Assembly (NCBI GenBank): GCA_900769345.1
Contig: CAAGGJ010000163.1
Location: 1-24,953, forward strand
Direction: 5' to 3'
DNA from: Bacteroidales bacterium
Lineage (GTDB): Bacteria; Bacteroidota; Bacteroidia; Bacteroidales; Muribaculaceae
DNA length: 24,953 bases
In this document: one piece after another, positions 7,960 to 17,625 of the stretch
Position numbering within the stretch: the first letter of the stretch is position 1
How the letters are laid out: the number at the start of each line of letters is the position of its first letter
Made by a program: the position numbers and the translations under genes
Notes under the pieces: generated by a model
The model's database searches: none
The model's input: only the letters and a program-made list of their open reading frames with translations
Told to the model about the DNA's origin: nothing

Positions 7960-9671
7960 GGTGCATCGTCTTGTGGGGTTACTGTAGATTTTCCTTCTAT
8001 GCTTTCGCGAGTGATGATGCCGCAATAGCGTGAAGGTTTGCCGTTAATATAGTCGTAAGCAGAGATTACGATAGAGAAGTTTTCGTATTCTTTGCCATGC
8101 ATATACTTGTAGTTCAACTCAGCTTGCTCGATGGCACAATTAACAATATTTTCCTCGAGCTTCACCATCTCGTCGCGGTTTTCGGGCGCAAACAGACGCA
8201 GGTGTGTGGTGATGCTATTAAATTCTTTCACGCTATGATTGCCGAACACACGGAAAATCTTGTCGGTAGAGTTATAATCGATGATATATTTGTGCATCAT
8301 TCGTGCTATGGCAGTGGTTCTGCCTTTAATAGAATCGAGATAATACCTTGTCTGATACAATTCTGTGCAGTCAACAATAATACCGGTGATGATGTTGGTG
8401 TAGTCGGCATTTGCTTTCTTTGAAGAGCAATAAATCTCACACATACGGTCGGGCTTGTCGTCGAATAGTATTCTAATGGTAATGCGGATAGAACTGATTT
8501 CGCCGGAAATCATTTGGTTGTATGCGTTTTTGAATTTTGTTCTGTCTTCGGGGTTGATAGTTTCCAATATTCCGGAATACGATATTGTTTTCTCCGATTC
8601 GGCGTTGGAAATGGTGAAGCACTTGGTGTCGTGATTGTAGGTCCAAGCTCTCATTTGAGCCACGGGGAGTGCTTTGGTGAGGATGTCTTTGAGGTTTTCG
8701 AGCTCGCTTTGTCGTTCGCTGTCTTGCGAAACATTTCGGGTGCATAGGAGTATGCTCTTGGTATTGCCGCTCACATCCGACACGGCGTAGAAGTTGGTTT
8801 CGACGAAATAATAACGATTGGTCGACATCGCAAATATAGGATAACGGCGTCGGTCGGTGCTGATTTCGCCGCTTTTGAGACGTAAAAAAGTCTCAATGAA
8901 TTGTGGGCGATATTTTGGAGCTATTTGCTTAAAAATAATATCCTGCTTGAACTGAGTTTTAACCATCTCGGTGTCTTGCAAGCGGAAAAACACATCCGAC
9001 TTCACATCGTAGAGATAAGCATTGGTTTTAGTCATATTCAAGCACTCGCGGAGTAGGTAAAGTATGTTTTTGGTGCGCTGTTCTTCGATGTATTGGTGGG
9101 TGATATTGTAGATCGACAGAATGTAGTTGGTGGTCTTGGTGGTAGAGTCGACGAGCGATTCCAAGTGGTATTTAAACACGGATTCGCGCTCAATGTTTTT
9201 GCCGAAAATCTTCTCCACGCGCTGGTCATTGAAGTTTAAGTAGGCTGTGCCTTCTACATTTTTTCCTTCTTTGACTTGTGCCAGGTGCTCGGAGCTTATG
9301 ATGGTCGATTCAAACAGGTTGGGAATCAGCTCCAATCCGTTAGGCTCAATTAGTTTGTAAGCCTTATCGTTGCAGAACAGCGCATTGCCGTCGCAGTCGT
9401 AGATCACTGTGGTGCAGGGTAGTGTGTTGAGCACTTCGCAAGTGTAATTGTGCAGGAAATAGGGCTTTTGTGTACTGTGGTTAGTGGCAGGTGCGACAGG
9501 CAGATAAAAGCGGTGCACTATGTGTTTCGATAAGAATATCGAAATAGTAGAAAATATTATGATAATGATAATAGCAACAACCACAGCGATAGCCTTGTTG
9601 TTGTTAAGCATAATGTCGGCCGTTGGCAAACTGAGAAATATGTTGAGAAGAGCATTGATGAATACTGTCAT
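7953..9671 (-). CDS. Membrane-anchored multi-PAS protein without a histidine-kinase output domain
   Basis: The 572-residue protein has a short hydrophobic N terminus (about 3-17), a strong membrane segment (about 26-48) and then a cytoplasmic region that looks like four successive PAS-like modules, roughly 78-195, 205-318, 325-440 and 450-556. The first contains the typical TVIYDCDGNALFCNDKAYKLI strand-helix pattern in its first part. In Bacteroidota such chains normally lead into HisKA and HATPase domains. Here the protein stops right after the last module: no phospho-acceptor His helix, N, G1 or G2 box, GGDEF, EAL or DNA-binding segment is visible. The frame closes naturally and overlaps the glycosyltransferase start by 7 nt, so the missing output is not an obvious frameshift. 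PAS calls are from pattern only and their ligand is unknown. Confidence 0.7.
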   Translation of the reverse strand: MTVFINALLNIFLSLPTADIMLNNNKAIAVVVAIIIIIIFSTISIFLSKHIVHRFYLPVAPATNHSTQKPYFLHNYTCEVLNTLPCTTVIYDCDGNALFCNDKAYKLIEPNGLELIPNLFESTIISSEHLAQVKEGKNVEGTAYLNFNDQRVEKIFGKNIERESVFKYHLESLVDSTTKTTNYILSIYNITHQYIEEQRTKNILYLLRECLNMTKTNAYLYDVKSDVFFRLQDTEMVKTQFKQDIIFKQIAPKYRPQFIETFLRLKSGEISTDRRRYPIFAMSTNRYYFVETNFYAVSDVSGNTKSILLCTRNVSQDSERQSELENLKDILTKALPVAQMRAWTYNHDTKCFTISNAESEKTISYSGILETINPEDRTKFKNAYNQMISGEISSIRITIRILFDDKPDRMCEIYCSSKKANADYTNIITGIIVDCTELYQTRYYLDSIKGRTTAIARMMHKYIIDYNSTDKIFRVFGNHSVKEFNSITTHLRLFAPENRDEMVKLEENIVNCAIEQAELNYKYMHGKEYENFSIVISAYDYINGKPSRYCGIITRESIEGKSTVTPQDDAPC

Positions 9672-9718
9672 TTATCTGCGGAATTAGGGTATAAAGATTA
9701 TTGGCAAAAAGTTCAAAG

Positions 9719-9750
9719 CAAAATTAAAGCAATTGCCTCAAAAGAGCAAA
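9719..9750 (-). promoter_or_regulatory. Bacteroidota-type promoter of the PAS protein/glycosyltransferase unit
   Basis: On the minus strand a -33 TTTG (9750-9747) is followed by exactly 20 bp and a -7 TAATTTTG (9726-9719). The start point would be near 9712, leaving about 40 nt before the ATG at 9671. The promoter is divergent from nadE and the two share the same intergenic region of about 150 bp. Confidence 0.65.
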
Positions 9751-9768
9751 TAATTGTGGTTTTTTTAT

Positions 9769-9776
9769 TACATTTG
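9769..9776 (+). promoter_or_regulatory. -7 element of the probable nadE promoter
   Basis: TACATTTG matches TAnnTTTG perfectly. The only nearby TTG on this strand (9754-9756) is 12 bp away and not 20, so the -33 part is weak. If the element is used, transcription starts near 9783, which excludes the in-frame TTG at 9754 and supports the ATG at 9823 as the nadE start. Confidence 0.4.
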
Positions 9777-9822
9777 TAGGTTAAAATACATCAATGGGAA
9801 AAATTATAAAAACGAAATAGAA

Positions 9823-11772
9823 ATGAACTACGGATTTATAAGAGTGGCGGCAGTGGTTCCGACAGTGAATGTGGCTGATTGTGAGGCAAATGTTGACCAT
9901 ATCATAAAAAATATACACGAAGCTTGCAAGCGAAATGCTCAATTGATAGTGTTCCCGGAATTGTCGATCACTGGCTATACTTGTGGCGACCTTTTCAAGC
10001 AGACTACTCTTATAAAGAGTGCATTCGAGGGATTGGAGCGAATCAGCATAGCCACATCGGGGCTCAATGCCCTCGTGGTGGTGGGCTTGCCTATTGTGTT
10101 TGAGGGCAGAATGTTCAATTGTGCTGTGGCTATATGCAATGGCGCAATTGTGGGCGTTGTGCCAAAGACTTATATCCCCAATTATCACGAGTTTTACGAG
10201 AAACGCTGGTTTACATCGTCGTATAACCTTCGCAAGAATGCTACCATCAACATCAACGGTCTTGAAGTGCCATTTGGTTGCGACTTGCTCTTCACTATGG
10301 GTGACGCCAAGATAGGATGCGAGATATGCGAAGACTTGTGGGCTCCCGTGCCGCCGAGTTCGATGCAAGCCATCAATGGCGCAAATATTCTTGTGAATCT
10401 CTCAGCTACCAACGAACTTACGGGTAAGCACAATCGACTTATGTCGCTTATCACACAGCAGTCGGCTGGCAATATAGCCGCCTATGTGTATGCTTCGAGC
10501 GGATATGGCGAATCGACCACCGACCTCGTGTTTGCCGGCAATGCCATTATAGCCGAATTGGGCAATGTGATTAAGAAAGGTGCTCGCTTCAATGTGGGCG
10601 AGCAGATGGCAATAGCCGACATCGATGTTGAGAAAATCAACAACGCACGCATCAACAATGGCACTTTTGGCGATAGCCTCGAGCATTATGCCACTGCACA
10701 TCGCGAAATAGAGGTGCCTGTGATGATTTTCGACAATCAGAAACTGGAGCGAGTGATAGAGAAAAATCCGTTTGTGCCCTCCGACGATGCTATGCTCAGC
10801 AGTCAATGCGAAGAAATATTCAACATACAGACTCAAGGCCTAATGCGTCGCTTGCAGTTCACCGGCACCAAGTCGCTGGTGGTGGGCGTGTCGGGCGGAC
10901 TCGACTCTACTCTGGCATTGCTCATAGCCGACCGAGCTTTCAGTCGCTTAGGTTATGATAAGAAAAACATTATCGGTATCACTATGCCCGGTTTTGGTAC
11001 AACCGATCGTACCTATAGCAATGCCTTGCAACTGATGCACGCCTTAAACATAACGGTGAAGGAAATTTCTATAGCCAACGCCGTGCTTCAGCACTTTAAG
11101 GACATCGATCACAATGTGAATGTGCACGATGCTACATACGAAAATTCACAAGCACGCGAACGCACTCAAATATTGATGGACTGCGCCAATAAATACAACG
11201 GTATGGTGCTCGGCACGGGCGACCTCTCGGAATTGGCTCTCGGTTGGTGCACCTACAATGGCGACCACATGTCGATGTATAGCGTAAATGCCGGTGTGGC
11301 TAAAACTTTGGTAAAATGCCTCGTAACGTGGATTGCCAATAATGTAGCCGCCAAGGAGTGGGGCGAAGAAACCAAGCGCACACTTCTCGACATTGTCGAC
11401 ACGCCCATCAGCCCCGAATTGACACCTGCCGACAACGAAGGCAAGATAAAGCAAAAGACCGAAGACCTCGTAGGCCCCTACGAACTTCACGATTTCTTCC
11501 TATTCAATATGCTTGCCTATGGTTTCTCTCCGTCGAAGATATTTGTTTTGGCAAAGGAAGCCTTTGCGGGCGAATACGAAGGTGCCACCATCAAAAAGTG
11601 GCTTACCATCTTCTGCCGTCGATTCTTCACGCAGCAGTTCAAACGCTCTTGCTTGCCCGATGGCCCCAAGGTGGGTATAGTGGGTCTGTCGCCACGCGGC
11701 GACTGGCGTATGCCGAGTGATGCTTGTGCTGCTTTATGGATCAAAGAGTGCGAAAATCTGAATGTGGATTAA
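9823..11772 (+). CDS. nadE: Glutamine-dependent NAD(+) synthetase
   Basis: The 649-residue enzyme amidates nicotinic acid adenine dinucleotide to NAD with glutamine as nitrogen donor. The N-terminal nitrilase-fold glutaminase domain carries the catalytic triad: Glu46 in FPELSITGY, Lys115 in VPKTYIPNYHEFYEKRWF and Cys169 in CEICEDLW. The C-terminal synthetase domain has the ATP pyrophosphatase P-loop VSGGLDSTLAL (Ser357 to Ser362) and later GTGDLSELALGW. I start at ATG 9823 because the preceding 23 codons of open frame begin with TTG, read into a promoter-like element and lack the conserved N terminus. The length is normal for the bacterial two-domain enzyme. It is divergent from the PAS gene and 42 bp upstream of tamB on the same strand; whether they share a transcript is unclear. 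Confidence 0.96.
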   Translation: MNYGFIRVAAVVPTVNVADCEANVDHIIKNIHEACKRNAQLIVFPELSITGYTCGDLFKQTTLIKSAFEGLERISIATSGLNALVVVGLPIVFEGRMFNCAVAICNGAIVGVVPKTYIPNYHEFYEKRWFTSSYNLRKNATININGLEVPFGCDLLFTMGDAKIGCEICEDLWAPVPPSSMQAINGANILVNLSATNELTGKHNRLMSLITQQSAGNIAAYVYASSGYGESTTDLVFAGNAIIAELGNVIKKGARFNVGEQMAIADIDVEKINNARINNGTFGDSLEHYATAHREIEVPVMIFDNQKLERVIEKNPFVPSDDAMLSSQCEEIFNIQTQGLMRRLQFTGTKSLVVGVSGGLDSTLALLIADRAFSRLGYDKKNIIGITMPGFGTTDRTYSNALQLMHALNITVKEISIANAVLQHFKDIDHNVNVHDATYENSQARERTQILMDCANKYNGMVLGTGDLSELALGWCTYNGDHMSMYSVNAGVAKTLVKCLVTWIANNVAAKEWGEETKRTLLDIVDTPISPELTPADNEGKIKQKTEDLVGPYELHDFFLFNMLAYGFSPSKIFVLAKEAFAGEYEGATIKKWLTIFCRRFFTQQFKRSCLPDGPKVGIVGLSPRGDWRMPSDACAALWIKECENLNVD

Positions 11773-11814
11773 TACTATCATAATTAATAACGTAACTACA
11801 TTGATCGATTCGAT

Positions 11815-14800
11815 ATGAAGAAGGCGTTGATGAACATATATCGAGCGTTGCGTATGGTGATAGTGTCGCTGCTGAGTGCAAGCATACTATTATTTGCCGC
11901 GCTGTATATAGTGCTGTCGATACCTTCGGTGCACAATCGTATTCGCCATATTGGTGAAGATGAACTCAGTAAACTCACCGGCGCCGATGTGAAAATAGGT
12001 AGAGTAACCATTTCGCCGTTTCACGATTTGGTGTTGCAAGATGTGTTTGTGCCCGACCAGCAGGGCGACTCGTTGCTCTATGTTAAAGAACTCGGAGCCG
12101 GCATCAGCATCTACAATCTGATGATGAATCGCCGCGTGGTGTTTACTTATGGCGAGATTTTGGGCATGAAGGGTGCAATACGTCGCCCCGACAAACAATC
12201 GCCCACCAACATACAATTCCTTATCGATGCCTTTTCTTCGAAGGACAAGAAAAAAGAGCCAACGAAGTTCGATATAAAAATCTATAATCTCGTGATACGG
12301 CAAAGCGAGTTGACCTACGATGTTGACAGCGAGCCACGGCAAAGCGGTCGTTTCGATGCCAACCACATAGGCGTGCGAAACTTGCGAGCCGATGTGGCCT
12401 TGCCGAGGATGAAGAACAACGACTTCGTGGTAGATGTGAAGCGAATATCATTCGATGAAATCAGTGGCGTAGATGTGAAGAAATTGGCAACGCTATTTGC
12501 TATTAACGACCGTCTCGTGGCATTGAAAAACACGAGAATTGAGCTCGCCAACTCATCTTTGACCATCGATTCGATAGGAATCGCCCTCAACGGACTCAAC
12601 TCATTGCAGCAAGCCATCAAGGAACAACCCATAGCGTTGCGACTTGACGGTGCACGCATCATGCCGAGCGATTTTGCGGGATTTGTGCCGCAATTGCGCT
12701 CCCTCGATATGCCGTTTGTGCTTACACTTCGCGCTACCGGCAATGCTCAAAATGTGCAGGTCGACCAACTCTCGCTGGCAAGCCACAACCGCAATATCGA
12801 CATCGAAATGCGTGGAAATGCCGACCGCGATGTCGAAACCGGTGAATTGCGGTTTGATGTGCCCCGGCTCGATGTGACGGCTCACACTGCCGATGCCATA
12901 ACTATCATAAGCACCTTCTCATCGCTCAAACCGAATGTGCTCTCTATGCTCGAAGTTGCGCAGAAAGTGCGTCTTGACGGCTCTGTTCGCGGCTCGCAGA
13001 ACAGAATTACTTTCGACGGCAACATCTTTACCGCCTTGGGTAATGTGGATGTAAATGCCACTTTTGCCAACTTGAATACGCCTCGAAAGAGCATAAAAGG
13101 AAAGGTGTCGACCACGGCGTTCAATTTGGGCAAGATGCTCAATAAGGAATCGCTTCTCGGAAGCCTTGCCCTCAATGCCGATGTTGATCTGAAATTAGAT
13201 ACAAAGGCAGTGAACGGCGTGGTGGTGGGCGATTTGCCATATTTCGATATCAAGGGTTATCGCTACAGCGAAGGTCATGTGGATGTGGAACTTGCCGAGA
13301 ACTCCGTAGATGGACACATGCGAATCGATGACCCTAACTGCAGTCTGCAAATAGATGGTTACGCCTTACGCGCAGCCACGGAATCGATTATCGATGCCAA
13401 TATCACCGCTTCGAACGTGAATCTCGCTACGCTTAACTTATATCAGAAGAATGCCGACAAGAATCTTTCGTTCGAAGCCAATGTGAGCTTTACAGGCAAT
13501 AAACCCGACAATGCCAATGGAGCTATATTGGTAAAGGATTTTGCCTTTGTTAATGCTGAGGGCGAGGGTTTGCGCCTTGAATCATTGCAAATAGATGCCA
13601 AAAACGACAGTGTGCCGCAGCGCATAACACTTGCTTCCGACTTCTTCAACGGCACGATTGAAGGCAGCTACGACTTTGTGCATGTGGTGCCAACATTGCA
13701 GAATATTGTGGCACAGGCATTGCCGGCATTGGTGCAGAAACGTGCCGATAGTCCCGGAAAGCTTCGCGACAATGACTTTGCGTTCGATTTTACACTCGAA
13801 CCGTGCGAAGACCTTGTGTCGCTCCTGAAGTTGCCGGTTAATATAGTGTATCCTACCTCTATCAAAGGTTTTGTGAATGAGCATAACAAGAGTTTTGGTG
13901 TGGATATAAGTGCTCCGTATCTGCAACAAGGTAATAAAATTATAGAATCCACATCGGTTACAGCGCGAAAATTGCCCGACAACAACGATGTGGAACTACT
14001 TGCCACCACCATTTTCCCTGTTAAGAAGGGTAAGACTGTGGTTACAGTGGAAGGGAAGGGCGCCGATGATGCCGTCAATCTCGACCTGGCATGGAAAATA
14101 CTCACCGACCGCAATTATAAAGGTGAACTAAGTCTCACATCGCGTTTCTTTCGCAATGTAGACGATAAAGTGGCTGTGAATGTGGATGTTAATCCCACCG
14201 AACTTGTGTTTAACGACACCATTTGGCAAGTGAAACCCGGTCAGGTGCAATACGACGGCGGCATTATAGCCGTGCGCAATCTGCAAGGTGTCAGCGGCGA
14301 CCAGCGCGTGCTCATCGATGGCATTGTGTCGAACAATCAAGACGATGTGCTGAAGGTGGAACTCAACGAGTTGAATCTTGATTATATTTTTGAGACTTTG
14401 GGAATAGATAATGTGATGTTCGGCGGCACTGCTACCGGAAAGTTCTTTGCGTCTAATCTGCTCTCAGGTGCGCCGATACTCGAAACACCCAATCTACATG
14501 TGGAAAACATAGCCTACAACAAGTGCCGCATGGGTAATGCCGATATCAAGAGCAACTGGGATAATGAGACCAAGGGAATCAACATCTATGCCAATATAGC
14601 TCAAGATAACGGCTTGACCTCGATAATAGATGGTGCAATATTTCCCACCTGCGACTCGTTGTGCATCAATTTTGATGCTCGGCGTGCAAAGATAGGTTTT
14701 TTGCAGCCGTTTATGCAAGCCATTACTTCCGATATTCAAGGAGAAGTGTCGGGTAAGGCATGCCTATACGGCGATTTCCATAATATCAACCTCTATGGTG

Positions 14801-16347
14801 ATATTTTTGCCGACGAGCTGAAGTTTAAGGTCGATTACACCAATGTCTACTACACTGCGAGCGACTCGGTGCACATCGTGCCCGGCTACATAGCTTTCGA
14901 CAATATCACCATACGCGACCGCGACGGAAGAACGGGAAAGGTGAACGGCTGGCTCAAACACGACAATTTCCATCGTCCTGAATTCGACTTTAGCATAACC
15001 GAAGCCGATAATTTGCTGTGCTACGATGTTACACCCGCCATCAGCCCCGACTGGTATGGCACAATCTATGGCAATGGCTCTGCATTTGTAAAGGGAGGTC
15101 CCGGTATATGTGAGATAGGTGTGAATATGGAGACCCGCGACCGAAGTCGATTTACATTTGTGCTCAGCGACAATATTGCAGCCACCGAATATAACTTCAT
15201 AACCTTTGTCGACCGAAATAAGACCGACGAAGACGAGGACGACGGTATACCGCAGATAGTGAAAGAACTCACTGCCAAAAATATAAAGAACAATGAGTCG
15301 GCGCCCTCGATATTCCGAATCGACATACAAGCCGATATCACCAACGTGGCACAACTTACTGTGGTGATGGACCCTGTGGGCGGTGATAAGATAAAGGGCA
15401 ATGGTAAGGGTAATATGAGACTCACCTACGATAGCAGCGACGAAAGTCTGGGTATGTACGGAAAGTACGAACTCGAGAAGGGTAGTTACAACTTCACCCT
15501 ACAAGACATCATTATCAAGGATTTTACCATCAATTCGGGAAGCAACATCAGTTTCAACGGCGACCCGTATTCGGCTAACCTCGACATCAAGGCGGCTTAT
15601 TCGCTCAATGCCAATCTGCTCGACCTCGACGAATCTTTTGCTTCCGACCGCGAACTCAATCGCACCAATGTGCCCGTAAATGCCATATTGATGGCACGCG
15701 GCGATATGCGTCAGCCCGACATTTCGTTCGACCTCGAATTTCCCACAATAAGCACCGAGGCTGAGCGAAAGGTGAAGAGTATTATCAGTACCGACGACTT
15801 GATGAATCGCCAGATATTGTATCTCTTGGCGCTGAATCGCTTCTATACACCCGAATATATGGGCAATCAGACGCGCAACAACGAGCTCGCTTCGGTGGCC
15901 TCGTCTACACTTTCGTCACACTTGTCGAATATGCTTGGCCAGTTGAGTGAGAACTGGAGCATTTCGCCTAATTTCCGAAGCGATAAGGGCGACTTCTCTG
16001 ATGTGGAGGTGGATTTAGCACTCTCAAGTCAGTTGCTCAACAATCGACTTATATTCAATGGTAACTTCGGTTATCGCGACAACAGTATGAACACCCGCAA
16101 CAGCAACTTCATAGGTGATTTCGACATAGAATATCTGCTCAACCGAAGAGGCACCTTGCGACTTAAGGCTTACAATCACTTCAACGATCAGAACTATTAT
16201 GTGCGCAGTGCTATGACTACGCAGGGCGTGGGTGTGGAATTTAAACTCGATTTCGAGAATCCTTTCAAGAAGCCACGAAAGGTGTTGCCTGTAGCCGAAG
16301 ATAGCATAAGCAAACGCCACGAGGAGGCTGCCGACACGGTGAAATGA
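11815..16347 (+). CDS. tamB: TamB-like translocation/assembly module protein (DUF490 C terminus)
   Basis: This 1510-residue protein has one N-terminal membrane anchor (about residues 14-36) and then a very long periplasmic region of repeating beta-strand character, as in AsmA/TamB-type bridge proteins. The C-terminal part (about 1150-1480) is the recognisable DUF490/TamB domain, with stretches such as GKGNMRLTYDSSDESLGMYG and YELEKGSYNFTLQDIIIKDF. In proteobacteria TamB spans the periplasm, works with the Omp85 protein TamA and is implicated in phospholipid transport to the outer membrane. By inference this protein does a similar job in the Bacteroidales envelope. Its length is usual for Bacteroidota homologues. 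No Omp85 gene is in this window. The stop is 22 bp before the DUF4421 gene, which encodes a likely outer-membrane protein. Confidence 0.92.
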   Translation: MKKALMNIYRALRMVIVSLLSASILLFAALYIVLSIPSVHNRIRHIGEDELSKLTGADVKIGRVTISPFHDLVLQDVFVPDQQGDSLLYVKELGAGISIYNLMMNRRVVFTYGEILGMKGAIRRPDKQSPTNIQFLIDAFSSKDKKKEPTKFDIKIYNLVIRQSELTYDVDSEPRQSGRFDANHIGVRNLRADVALPRMKNNDFVVDVKRISFDEISGVDVKKLATLFAINDRLVALKNTRIELANSSLTIDSIGIALNGLNSLQQAIKEQPIALRLDGARIMPSDFAGFVPQLRSLDMPFVLTLRATGNAQNVQVDQLSLASHNRNIDIEMRGNADRDVETGELRFDVPRLDVTAHTADAITIISTFSSLKPNVLSMLEVAQKVRLDGSVRGSQNRITFDGNIFTALGNVDVNATFANLNTPRKSIKGKVSTTAFNLGKMLNKESLLGSLALNADVDLKLDTKAVNGVVVGDLPYFDIKGYRYSEGHVDVELAENSVDGHMRIDDPNCSLQIDGYALRAATESIIDANITASNVNLATLNLYQKNADKNLSFEANVSFTGNKPDNANGAILVKDFAFVNAEGEGLRLESLQIDAKNDSVPQRITLASDFFNGTIEGSYDFVHVVPTLQNIVAQALPALVQKRADSPGKLRDNDFAFDFTLEPCEDLVSLLKLPVNIVYPTSIKGFVNEHNKSFGVDISAPYLQQGNKIIESTSVTARKLPDNNDVELLATTIFPVKKGKTVVTVEGKGADDAVNLDLAWKILTDRNYKGELSLTSRFFRNVDDKVAVNVDVNPTELVFNDTIWQVKPGQVQYDGGIIAVRNLQGVSGDQRVLIDGIVSNNQDDVLKVELNELNLDYIFETLGIDNVMFGGTATGKFFASNLLSGAPILETPNLHVENIAYNKCRMGNADIKSNWDNETKGINIYANIAQDNGLTSIIDGAIFPTCDSLCINFDARRAKIGFLQPFMQAITSDIQGEVSGKACLYGDFHNINLYGDIFADELKFKVDYTNVYYTASDSVHIVPGYIAFDNITIRDRDGRTGKVNGWLKHDNFHRPEFDFSITEADNLLCYDVTPAISPDWYGTIYGNGSAFVKGGPGICEIGVNMETRDRSRFTFVLSDNIAATEYNFITFVDRNKTDEDEDDGIPQIVKELTAKNIKNNESAPSIFRIDIQADITNVAQLTVVMDPVGGDKIKGNGKGNMRLTYDSSDESLGMYGKYELEKGSYNFTLQDIIIKDFTINSGSNISFNGDPYSANLDIKAAYSLNANLLDLDESFASDRELNRTNVPVNAILMARGDMRQPDISFDLEFPTISTEAERKVKSIISTDDLMNRQILYLLALNRFYTPEYMGNQTRNNELASVASSTLSSHLSNMLGQLSENWSISPNFRSDKGDFSDVEVDLALSSQLLNNRLIFNGNFGYRDNSMNTRNSNFIGDFDIEYLLNRRGTLRLKAYNHFNDQNYYVRSAMTTQGVGVEFKLDFENPFKKPRKVLPVAEDSISKRHEEAADTVK

Positions 16348-16369
16348 CCTATGGAGATGAGGCATAACG

Positions 16370-17587
16370 ATGGAATATGTAGAACGACAAATATTAATGT
16401 TGATACTTTTGGTGATAACTGTTGTGACACCCGCCAATGTTGCAGCAGAGGCTGAGAGTGTTTCCGATTTGTCGGAAATGTCTTGTTCTGCAGCTGATGA
16501 AATGCTTCGCGGCGACGACAGCACTCGGGTGCTGAACACCGATAGTCTCATTATGCTGCGAAAATTGCATGCCAATGACTATTGGAAACAACAGTTGATG
16601 AAAGGAAAACTCGACCTCTATGATGAGAGCATAACATATCCGTCGTTTTTGCAGATGTGCGTCAATCTCTATCGTTGGGGCGACCGTACATTCAATAGCT
16701 ACGACCCTGATTATGTAACCGGCACAGGATATAAGTGTAAGGCGATAGTGAAAAATGAGGAATGGCTCGAAAACTACGCTATGCGCTTTCCGCAGAAGGT
16801 GAATTTGGGCATGATGACCAATATATCGTCAAACTTGGGTGCTTATGTGTCGTATATGGCGGTGAGTTTGGGCTATTCGCAAGAGATGAATGTGCTTTTT
16901 GGCAATAAGCATACCGGTCAGAAGAAATTTGAGTTGCAGTTTACTTGTTCGCGCTTCGCTGCCGAATTTTATTACAACGAAAACCGAGGAGGTACCAATA
17001 TACACCATTTCGGCGACTACAACGACGGGAAATGGTTCACTGACGAATTTCCCGGACTCTCGCAGGAGTCGTATGGAGTGGACGTGTATTACTTTTTCAA
17101 CAACAAAAAGTATTCGCAAGGCGCGGCCTACAACTTTTCAAAGTATCAGAAACGCAGCGCGGGGTCTTTGATCGGTGGATTAACTATCTCGCACCAGAAC
17201 ATAGGACTCGACTTTGCGAGTCTTAACGACGAACTCATAGCCTTGCTCCCCGAAGACAGGACAATATATCGTTTTAAATACGATGACTATTGTTTTCTTT
17301 TGGGTTATGGCTATAATTGGGTGTTTAAGCCTAATTGGCTCTTCAATGTATCGATGCTCCCATCGGTGGGTTTCAAACACTGTTTTGCTGATAATATCGA
17401 CGGATATGGCAACATATTTTCGCTCAATATTAAAGGAAAATTGGGACTTGTATACAACCATAAGCGCTTCTTCTATGGATTGGGGCTTCGTTTCGACGGG
17501 CACTGGTATAGGAGTAAACATTATGGTTTCTTCAATTCGATAGAGATACTCACGCTCACGGCGGGATTTCGATTCGATATTTTTTGA
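16370..17587 (+). CDS. DUF4421 family outer-membrane protein
   Basis: The 405-residue product starts with a signal peptide (hydrophobic run to about residue 25, AEA-type cleavage region). The body matches what I know of the DUF4421 family of Bacteroidota, including WGDRTFNSYDPDYV, NLGAYVSYMAVSLGYS, GGTNIHHFGDYNDG and YGVDVYYFFNNKKYSQGAAY. Alternating aromatic strands and a terminal phenylalanine (FDIF) suggest an outer-membrane beta barrel. No biochemical function is established for the family that I know of. ATG 16370 is used; an in-frame ATG at 16397 would also leave an intact signal peptide. It sits between tamB (22 bp) and tsaD (38 bp), so it is probably co-transcribed with tamB, and I infer a link to outer-membrane assembly. 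Confidence 0.88.
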   Translation: MEYVERQILMLILLVITVVTPANVAAEAESVSDLSEMSCSAADEMLRGDDSTRVLNTDSLIMLRKLHANDYWKQQLMKGKLDLYDESITYPSFLQMCVNLYRWGDRTFNSYDPDYVTGTGYKCKAIVKNEEWLENYAMRFPQKVNLGMMTNISSNLGAYVSYMAVSLGYSQEMNVLFGNKHTGQKKFELQFTCSRFAAEFYYNENRGGTNIHHFGDYNDGKWFTDEFPGLSQESYGVDVYYFFNNKKYSQGAAYNFSKYQKRSAGSLIGGLTISHQNIGLDFASLNDELIALLPEDRTIYRFKYDDYCFLLGYGYNWVFKPNWLFNVSMLPSVGFKHCFADNIDGYGNIFSLNIKGKLGLVYNHKRFFYGLGLRFDGHWYRSKHYGFFNSIEILTLTAGFRFDIF

Positions 17588-17625
17588 TGATAACAAAACT
17601 AATGAAACACATTATATAATATATT

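Noticed and set aside
7957..8025. N-terminal extension of the glycosyltransferase from an ATG at 8025
   Set aside because: The extra 22 residues are basic and His-rich, overlap the PAS gene by 73 nt and precede the domain start; ATG 7959 gives the usual short coupling overlap.
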